This document shows positions 56,920 to 64,000 of a stretch of DNA of 64,000 bases, one piece after another. Under the pieces are notes generated by a model. That model was given only the letters and a program-made list of their open reading frames with translations. It did not search any database and was not told the DNA's origin. Numbering within the stretch: position 1 is the first letter of the stretch; every line of letters begins with the position of its first letter. Source of the stretch: Sorghum bicolor (lineage: Eukaryota > Streptophyta > Magnoliopsida > Poales > Poaceae). Location of the stretch: positions 9,261,894 through 9,325,893 of the forward strand of contig NC_012873.2 in assembly GCF_000003195.3 (NCBI RefSeq), written 5' to 3'. Made by a program: the position numbers and the translations under genes.

Positions 56920-57855
56920 ATGAACAGCAAAGTTCTTGATCAGTGCTGTTCTGGTGGGGTTTGTCACCAGCTCATGCAGTTTGTCTGAGCAGAATACCTA
57001 TTCTTCTGCTCCGAATTGTACATTCTGACCTTATTCCCTTGTGTAGCATATATTTCTTTGATCAGTCATTTTAGAAGTAACAATACAGATACTGCCTTTT
57101 TAATATTGCCAAATGTTGTATTGTACTGCACAAATATTGCGAGCGCTATATACAAGACAAATTATGTTGAACATAAACTGCAAGCTTTCTCAGCAATCAG
57201 TATTATCCAAGCAGAGCAAGTGGCAACAAATACTTCATGCATCCTTGGAAATAACAGTTACTAAATTATGTATCTTATTACCAGATGGTGGCTCCCAGGG
57301 TCAGGAGGTGGCTACAAGCCAACACTGTCTTATGGCACAATACGGACACCATCTTACAGCTTTACACCAAGTACCCCAAGCACATCTTCCTATGGGGTCC
57401 AAGAAATTCCGAAGCACAGATTTGTTGGGTCCTGCGAGTAAGAGCCCATATGAGTACACATTCAATTTTAAGTATTCATTATCACGAAGCAAATATGCTA
57501 AAATGATTGTTTACTGTGTTCTGCCATCAAAATTGCAGCTACTGGAAAAGCCATCTGGACATGATCATTGCAGTCGTTGGATCCCTCAGCAACATTAGCA
57601 AGACATTTGGTGCTGCCTGCAGCTTGATCATTGGCAAGAAGATTGAGAATCTCCATGATGCACTCTGAAACATCAGAACTGGTGTCGGTGCCCTTGTAAG
57701 CGGGGGAGCAGCTCAGTAACTCAATTCGATTGTGAACAAGAAGTTTCCTTTTACCACCGAGCAGGTGGGGGATTGCATTGTGGTGGTCGTGACCTTCGAT
57801 GGTGCTGCTTCCTCCTAGGCTGGGACTTTCAAGGCAAACGAATGCCACTACTAGA
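56920..57855 (+). pseudogene. Decayed tandem copy of PDF1
   Basis: All three exon blocks of the neighbour are present, but exon 1 loses frame after ATGAACAGCAAAGTTCTTGA through small deletions. The exon 2 repeat region has lost most PTPSYGTT units. Exon 3 carries TGA at 57666, TAA at 57717 and TAG at 57816. Splice sites are largely retained (TACCAG|ATGG; TGCGA|GTAAG; TTGCAG|CTAC). It is non-functional as a protein-coding gene. Confidence 0.9.
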
Positions 57856-59256
57856 CCTGTCTCCTTCCTAAATTGTTTTCTTCAATTGATGTTATCCTTC
57901 GTCTCTTATCCTTGATGAATTTCATGTTATCTATTTTGGGTTCGTAGTGTAATATCACCTCTAAAACATGTTGATGAATTTCTTATAATTTGTTTGATTG
58001 TAATGTAAAATAAGCACCTAATATATATTGATATTTTCTTCATGTACTACCAGTGTCTGAGATATGCTGGATGTTGTAAACCCTTTGCTGTAATCAGGGG
58101 TCGAATTAAACTTCTTCCTAGTTACCACGGTTAAGTATACAGTAATCAGGACAGCATAGCAGGGTAAGTAAGTTTGATCAGAAGAACAGTCCTGCCCCAG
58201 TTTTTATAATACTAGATTTTTGTGACCACTGACTGCTTTGTTGTCTATACTTCAAATAACATTTTTTTAAAAGACATTAACCGGCCATGCAAGTTGGGGA
58301 ATCACAAATGTGTCTTACTAATCAGTTGCAAGTGGTGACAGGTCACAGGAGCCGTTACCAGCCTATCAGCCTAATATTCGATGTAAGGTTCTAAAATCTG
58401 AATATAAAGCGGTTAGCTAATTCACCAAGCAGCAAAGGCCATTATGTCGAATTAATAGATTAATCTGCTCCTCTGTTTTCTTCAAACATCTTTGAAAGTA
58501 AACCCAGTACCAAGTTACTAGAAGCAAAATATTTCAAGCAAACATCTCAAGGTTATCCTGCGGTGAATTGATGCTTAAGAACTCAGTTCTACTTCTAAGC
58601 TTCTACAGGTCTACCAGTCATTCTAGTATATCCTGAATTATTGTGCATAAGTATGTTTAAATTAATTATATTAAAGGCAAAAACAAATTGGTTAAAAGCA
58701 TTTGAGAAAAAAAAAGTGCACTGTGGGTGCTTGTTCATAGTGTATGAGGCCTAACTAGTCCAGAAGTCACATGGGATGATTCAGCGTCAAAGTTCTTTTA
58801 TCACAGATTGCACAAATAACTTTTGATAACTAACTTAGTGCACATTTTGTTGATGAATCATGAATGTAAGGATTGTTAGTTAACAATGAAATGAGTGAAC
58901 GCACTTATATGCAGGATATTTCAGGATATAGAGCATGATTGTTGGTTAGGACTTAGGACTACTTCGTACTTTATTAAAACCAAGCAATACAAGATGTTGT
59001 ACATCCCTTGAAAGTCCTAGAGAAAAAAGAAGTCCTAGAAAAATTGTTCTACTGAGTAGTGACCAAGTATTTGATTAACCAGGGTTTCTAAATACATCCC
59101 TTGAAATACACGGTGCCATACATAGTGAGGTTTTTAGTATGTTCTACACTTCGTCAAATCAGACTGAAGATTCAGACACTAATCGCTATCACATGATATG
59201 CCAATCTATGCAAGTCCAAAGGAAGCCTGGAATCCCAGATTTGAACATTTTATTCC
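57856..59256. other. Spacer of the second PDF1 unit
   Basis: AT-rich, homologous in part to 55557-56589. No ORF supported. Confidence 0.5.
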
Positions 59257-59380
59257 TTTCCAAAAGAAAAACAGTACAAGTAGAACAATAATGAGTGTAA
59301 TCAACACATTTTCTTGCTTTCCAAAAGATAAATAGTACAAGTACAACAATAATGAGTGTAATCAACACATTTTCTTGCTT
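59257..59380. repeat. Tandem duplication, 61-bp period
   Basis: TTTCCAAAAGAAAAACAGTA at 59257 and TTTCCAAAAGATAAATAGTA at 59318 begin two copies sharing CAATAATGAGTGTAATCAAC. It lies in the 3' flank of the hydrolase gene. Confidence 0.9.
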
Positions 59381-59596
59381 TCCGTAATTTGCACTAACAA
59401 GTAGTAAAGAGAAATACAATCATACCAGAAACTAAAACTATGAGTGGAAGTTGTAAACTATAAGCTGTGAGCAGAAGTCTTACACAAGGTCTTGCTCTAA
59501 CTTTCTCCTATTGAGATCATGGTCAAAAGTTGATCTTCAAACAATCAGCAAATTTGCTCGGTTCACTATGGCATGAAAGCCAGTTGGGCATCAGTC

Positions 59597-60706
59597 CTAA
59601 TGATTCATATGGGATTCAAACCATTCGAAGATTTCAGTATTCTTGAGGCTGGTGAACTCATGGTACGCATAGGCAACATTGAACTCCTCGGTGACATGCC
59701 TCTCCAGACCGAACCCCTCAGGCAATACCTTGGCCTCCTTAGCCGCCTCCTTCCACAGTGTTTTCCTCCCGTCTTTCTTCAGGAACCCCTTCTCATCCAC
59801 GAAGCCCTTCCGGCGAAGCACGTCCACCAGCGCGTCGGCGAAGGCCCGGGTCAACCCCGGCACCCTCCCCGCCAGGAGCTCGGCGCTCACGGCGAAGTCA
59901 TCGCACCGGATCTCCCGCACGTCGACGTGCTTCTCCCTGAGCTTACCCATACTGTCGGCAACCAACCGTGCCCTCTCGGTGTCCTTGGGCATGTGCACGA
60001 ACAGCGCCGGCGGATACCCGGTGGGGATGTCGGCCATGGCGCCGTACACGCCCTCCGCGATCATGACAGCGACGCTGCTGAACTTAACCCTGGCCGCGAG
60101 CGCGGAGAGGAAGTACCCGCCCGAGGACGCGCCGATGCCGACGAGAGGGAGGCCCGCGAGCTGAGGGTACTTCTCCGTGGTCCACCACTCGATGATGGAC
60201 TGGACGGCGGCGAGCTCGCTGCCATCCTCCCCGTCCCCGCCGCCGCCGCCGGCGGCGGCGTCGTCGTCGTCGAGGGACCAGCACTTGGCGCGGCTGGAGA
60301 CGGCGAGGACGGCGTACCCGCGGCTGAGCGCTTCGCGAGTGAAGCGGCGCTCCTCGGGGAGCCCCGTGCAGCGCGGGCAGCCCGGGGAGGCGTCGAAGAA
60401 GTCGGTGGCGCGGATGGTGCACCCGGGCGCCGCGAACAGCGCGGCCCGCAGCGGCGACGACGGCCGCGGCAGCTGCCACAGCACCTCGTTGCCGTTCCTT
60501 CGCGCGACGCGCGCGTCGAGGCGGACGGCGTCGGCGTCGGCGTCGGCGGAGGCGGAGGCGGAGGCGTCAGTGGTCAGCAGCGGCGGCGGGGGAGGAGGGG
60601 CGCGCGGGAGGAGCAGCGCGGTGGCGAGGAGGAGCAAGGCGCACGTCGAGGCGATCAGCACCGCGGGCCGGAGAGACTGCGGGATCCCGGCGAGGATTGG
60701 ATGCAT
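59597..60706 (-). CDS. Single-pass membrane alpha/beta-hydrolase-like protein
   Basis: One intronless frame of 369 residues from ATG 60706. An N-terminal hydrophobic helix (residues 15-34, AVLIASTCALLLLATALLLP) is followed by a low-complexity Pro then Ala/Ser/Asp tract (37-60). The hydrolase-type core has GYAVLAVSS (strand), then SIIEWW and the nucleophile elbow GIGASSGG (G-x-S-x-G with Ser194), followed by LSALAARVKFSSVAVMIAEG. A later VHMPKDTERARL may carry the Asp of a triad. The C-terminus is helical and charged (ERHVTEEFNVAYAYHEFTSL). Substrate is unknown, and it is probably anchored in an endomembrane or the plasma membrane. It shares a divergent promoter with the HARBI1-like gene. Confidence 0.75.
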   Translation of the reverse strand: MHPILAGIPQSLRPAVLIASTCALLLLATALLLPRAPPPPPPLLTTDASASASADADADAVRLDARVARRNGNEVLWQLPRPSSPLRAALFAAPGCTIRATDFFDASPGCPRCTGLPEERRFTREALSRGYAVLAVSSRAKCWSLDDDDAAAGGGGGDGEDGSELAAVQSIIEWWTTEKYPQLAGLPLVGIGASSGGYFLSALAARVKFSSVAVMIAEGVYGAMADIPTGYPPALFVHMPKDTERARLVADSMGKLREKHVDVREIRCDDFAVSAELLAGRVPGLTRAFADALVDVLRRKGFVDEKGFLKKDGRKTLWKEAAKEAKVLPEGFGLERHVTEEFNVAYAYHEFTSLKNTEIFEWFESHMNH

Positions 60707-60960
60707 TTCGCGTGTTGATTACTAGTCGGCGACGATGGAGATTGGAAGGGGATTGGGCAACTGGAGATCAGGAGATTCCGAATCCGATAGAGATTTGGGT
60801 GGAGATCGGCGGATGGCATCAGACAGAGAGTGAAGGCGAGTTTGACTTGTCGTGCTTCAGTGCGGTGAGCGCCGTTGACTTGGCTCCAAAGATGAACTAG
60901 GCCCATTACAAATGTGGGCCGCATCTTATTGGGCTTTCTGTGGCTTCATCACCCGCGGCC
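60707..60960. promoter_or_regulatory. Candidate bidirectional promoter with site II (TGGGCC/T) elements
   Basis: Between the hydrolase ATG (minus) and the start of the HARBI1-like 5' exon (plus). Three site II-like motifs cluster at 60899-60935: AGGCCCATTA, TGTGGGCC and TTGGGCT. These motifs bind TCP factors in plants. No TATA box was found. Confidence 0.5.
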
Positions 60961-60988
60961 TGGTAAGAAGACCGGTGCCGCCGCTGGA

Positions 60989-61014
60989 TGCTGCTGCTGC
61001 TGCTGCTGCTGCTG
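60989..61014 (+). repeat. (CTG)n microsatellite in the 5' exon
   Basis: Nine uninterrupted GCT/TGC units in the putative 5' untranslated exon of the HARBI1-like gene. A likely polymorphic marker. Confidence 0.9.
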
Positions 61015-61553
61015 CGCTTCATTCGTTCGTCCTCCTCTCGTCTTGGTTGGAAGACGGCAAAGGCTTGCGCCGCGTGCCGTGCCGCCGTTCGGCTCGTCGC
61101 CGGCGTGGAGGCCTCTGCCTTCCCCGTACGTGTCGATCCCTTTCCTTCGGCGAAGACTCGGTGGGAGGTCTCCACTTCATCTCACCTTCGCTTCCTCCCG
61201 GAAAAGGCGGCTTCGGTCGGCCCTCTCACTATCTCAGGTAGCTCACCACGATCCCTCGTTCCCAACCACCAACATCCCCCTCCCTCCCTCCCGCTTCCGG
61301 TTGGGGATGTTTGAAACTATTGCACGATTCGCTTTAGTTTTGGCTGTTTATTCGTTGCTACTCACCGTATTGCGATTTGCGAGTTTGCATCTCGTCATTC
61401 TGCTGTATCGTCCGATGTCCGTTACATGGCAGATTGTTGTTGCTAATGCTTTTTGCCGTTGTGCTAAGGACTGCACTAACTTATTGGCAGGAAAGGGGAA
61501 AAAAAAAGGAATGCACATTTTCCCCCTCAAACTATGAAATACGCTGATTATTA

Positions 61554-61796
61554 CTCCCTCCTTACACAAAAGAATGCAATTATGGGAGCTAGCTCAAGTT
61601 TGATCAAGTTTATAGGAAATAGTATTAGCACTTATGTCTCCAAATAAATTTATTATGAAAACATATTTTATAACTAATCTAATGATATTAATTTTGTATT
61701 ACAAATGTTAGTAATCTTTTATATAATTTTAGTCAAAGTTTAAACTGATTGACTTCTCGAAAAGTGAGAGTTGCATTCTTCTGTGGACGGAGGGAG
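61554..61796. mobile_element. Stowaway MITE in the 5'UTR intron, flanked by TA
   Basis: CTCCCTCCTTACACAAAAGA at the left and TTCTTCTGTGGACGGAGGGAG at the right, with TA on both sides (61552-61553, 61797-61798). 243 bp, no ORF. Confidence 0.9.
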
Positions 61797-62208
61797 TACA
61801 AAGGATTATTGGCATTTTACCTTTTATTTGAACCCTGAAATGCACCGTATGCTCTATGTTCACATACCTTACAAGAGGTTTGGGTTGTGCAAACCATGTC
61901 TAACAAGGCAGGAAGGGAGAGAGAACATAGAAACCCATATTGTGCCCTGCTGCATAAATTGCACAAGTCAGACATGACGTTTTAACTTTTTTTTTTCTTG
62001 TGAAAATTACCTGTAAGAGCAGTATTTATCAATGTGCTTACTTTAGCAATGACGAAAATCCCTGGTAGCATTCTAGTAACACTGCTTATTTTCAATTTCA
62101 GCCTGATTTTTCTTTTCAAAACTGCACTTGTTCTTTTAACATGCATATTTTGCTTGCAACCCTTCATTTTAAATCCGGTTTCCTTTGTTGCTAGTACTTT
62201 TTTAGAAG

Positions 62209-63585
62209 ATGGATCCAGAAGACTCTAGTGAGTTTGAGGAGGACAACGACGACGAAGAAGAAGAAGATGATGACTTGATGCTATTAATCTTGCCAGCGGT
62301 ATATCTAGCATCTACTGGAATTGGAACTCTGGATCAAACATCAATGGTTACTGATGCTACTGCAATTGAAACTCCAAGTCAAGTATCAAAGTTTAATGAT
62401 GCAGAATGGATTTGTAAAGTGCTTGAAGATGACCGAGGCCAAGGCTATGATAAACTTCGTGTGGAGCCTCATATTCTCCTAGAACTTTCGCGCTATCTGA
62501 GGTCAAATGATCTTTTGAGAAATACCAGAGGTGTTTCTGTAGAAGAGAAAATTGGCATGTTTATTTACATGCTATCTCGAAATGCTAGTTTTCAGAAACT
62601 AAATGACAGATTCAAGTACAGTACAGAAACTATTCACAGACATATCAAAGCATGCTTTGATGCAGTCACACCAATGACTGCTGAATTCGTCAAGCCACCT
62701 TTAACTCAAGCGCACCGGAAAATATCATCTGATACACGTTATCAGCCTTACTTTGAGGTCAGTGTAACTTTTGGTCATATACATTAGGATTTTCTTCCCT
62801 TTTCTGTTACCTTGAGGGTTTATTTTCCCTTGCAGAACTGTATTGGAGCAATTGATGGAATTCATGTCCCTGTGACAATATCAGACAGTGAAGCAGCTCC
62901 ATACCGAAATAGACAAGAATCCCTTTCTCAAAACGTGATGCTTGCTTGTGATTTTGATTTGAATTTCGTTTATGTTTCTTGTAGCCGAGAAGGGTCTGCA
63001 TCTGATGCAGCAGTCTTATACTCTGCTATAGAATCTGGATTTGAAGTCCCAAGAGGAAAGTACTACCTGGTTGATGCAGGTTATGCGAACACACCATCTT
63101 TTCTTGCTCCTTATAATGAAGTCCCTTACCATACTGAAGAGCAAGATGAGAGCAATTTCCAACCAATGGACTACAGAGAGCTTTTCAATGTTCGTCATGC
63201 ACAGCTGCACAGACATATTAAGCGTACTGTAGGCCTACTGAAGATGCGATTTCCAATTCTAAATGTCGCAACATCATACCGAAAAGACACTCAACTGAAA
63301 ATTCCTTCAGCAGCAGTTGTTCTACATAACATAATTCAGAGACAAGGAGGTAATGAAGAGTTGTTATGTGAGCAAACAATCCCATTTGCTTCCCATAAAA
63401 CAGTGGATGTTCCTAGTGGTGATGATACATATGGTTACGATGTTTCAGCTTTCAACAGTGAATGTGACATGGGCAATGCTTTGAGAGATGGTATTGCACT
63501 GAGGATGTGGGCAGATTATCAAAGTAGCATATCTGCATGTATGTCTGATTTCAGAATAGAAAAGGCTGGCCTAAAAGAATATTGA
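62209..63585 (+). CDS. HARBI1/ALP1-like protein, likely domesticated transposase
   Basis: CDS 62209-62757 plus 62836-63585 (78-bp intron, GAG|GTCAGT...TTGCAG|AAC) encodes 432 residues. A non-coding 5' exon (about 60960-61238, ending CTCAG|GTAGC) and a long intron ending TTTTTTAG precede the ATG. There is an acidic N-terminus (EFEEDNDDEEEEDDD), a helix-turn-helix-like segment (SVEEKIGMFIYMLSRNASFQ) and a DDE_Tnp_4 core. D190 (GAIDGIHV) and D240 (EGSASDAAV) are present. The third acidic residue is replaced by K312 (HIKRTVGLLKMRF, normally IER). No inverted repeats or ORF1 partner lie nearby. It is probably a catalytically dead, host-adopted protein; ALP1 in Arabidopsis is a PRC2-associated example. 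Confidence 0.82.
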
Positions 63586-64000
63586 GGCAAGTAGAAGACA
63601 GGTTACTTTCAAGCTGCACTTCGGTGTTAGTAGTTACATGCTGCATATGTTTGTTTTTTTTAAAGGCATCCAGATCCTTGCTCTTGATGCATTTGCAGAT
63701 GTGATTATTCAAGTTTTGAACTGTGAATTAAGACTTGTATGGCTTCTGGATGAAAATGAAAGTAGTTATGCTTTGTAGCTTGTACGGAGTTGATCCGCAC
63801 CTGTAAGTTGGCTGCTGCATATCCTGCATCTGTTAACTTTTTTTTTCAAACCGGAGGTAACCTCCATTTCAAAACTTGACGTCAAAAATATATGTAAATG
63901 GGAGAGCTTGATTAGTTGCTGTCGTACCTATAATCCATAATCAGGTGCTTGTATTAGGATTCTATGCTGGTACAGAAATCTAGTTTTCTTGTGCCATACA
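63586..64000. other. 3' region of the HARBI1-like gene
   Basis: Contains the 3'UTR, a T-run (63838-63847) and the short palindrome GGAGGTAACCTCC at 63855-63867. No other gene before the window ends. Confidence 0.5.

Larger units (their letters stand above)
54120..59000. repeat. Tandem segmental duplication, about 2.45-kb unit (PDF1 and flanks)
   Basis: Unit 1 (about 54120-56590) and unit 2 (about 56590-59000) align along promoter (AGAGAAGCTCTAAG / GGGAAGCTCTAAGG; AACCAAGATCATT), all three exons, 3' region (GATGAATTT(T)C) and distal flank (CACATGGG(G)ATGATTCAG at 56416 and 58767). Edges are approximate. Confidence 0.85.

Noticed and set aside
59573..60718. A 381-codon plus-strand open frame
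   Set aside because: It is the antisense shadow of the hydrolase gene in GC-rich DNA. The minus-strand frame has a signal-anchor helix and a hydrolase elbow; the plus-strand product is Arg/Gly/Pro-rich without domains.
60914..61537. 207-codon frame including a poly-Cys tract
   Set aside because: Runs over the CTG microsatellite and a likely splice donor (CTCAG|GTAGC). Better explained as a 5' untranslated exon and intron of the HARBI1-like gene.

Overview
This window is plant nuclear DNA. It shows GT-AG introns, grass-type GC-rich exons, Stowaway and Tourist MITEs, Ty3/gypsy LTR retrotransposons with initiator tRNA-Met primer sites, and grass gene families (PDF1, STIG1, bHLH168-like). The transposon families point to a panicoid grass, probably Andropogoneae (a sorghum/sugarcane/Miscanthus-like genome). 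That placement is inference; no search was run.

Layout. 1-8.5 kb is a mosaic of broken retrotransposons: a minus-strand gypsy fragment arranged pol-LTR-gag, a plus-strand grass gypsy-type ORF, and a solo LTR (3943-5207, TSD ATGTT) nested in the latter. CACTA-like repeats follow. A 2.75-kb solo LTR (8558-11306) belongs to the same broad family as the intact element at 20-32 kb. The first host gene is a three-exon bHLH factor (15130-16323). A 370-bp non-autonomous CACTA element lies downstream.

18671-35412 is a PIF/Harbinger transposon with a DDE transposase and a Myb/SANT-like ORF1, both on the minus strand. Its transposase is cut by a 12.2-kb Ty3/gypsy chromovirus of Tekay/Del type (20423-32651). 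That element has perfect TGCAG duplications, LTRs that are almost identical, and six in-frame stops in gag-pol. 37536-48910 is a second large DNA transposon, a Mutator-like element with a perfect 9-bp TSD (CGCTCCCTA). It carries three decayed genes: a MuDR transposase, a plant-mobile-domain (PMD) gene and a GRF-zinc-finger gene. A solo LTR (41676-43534, TSD CTTGG) interrupts the PMD gene, and a 137-bp near-perfect palindrome sits between the two convergent genes. This element landed in a duplicated copy of the STIG1 5' flank.

The right third is genic: STIG1 (50850-51353, -), PDF1 (54500-55556, +) with a tandem decayed copy (56920-57855), an alpha/beta-hydrolase-like membrane protein (59597-60706, -), and, head to head with it, a HARBI1/ALP1-like gene (CDS 62209-63585, +). 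The third catalytic acidic residue of this last protein is a lysine, so it looks like a domesticated transposase.

The most unexpected signal is inside the long LTRs. Two diverged copies (the solo LTR and the intact element) share two short, acidic, coding-like segments with exon-like borders about 1 kb apart. These join in the same reading phase and end at an equivalent stop, suggesting a spliced protein or leader encoded within the LTR.
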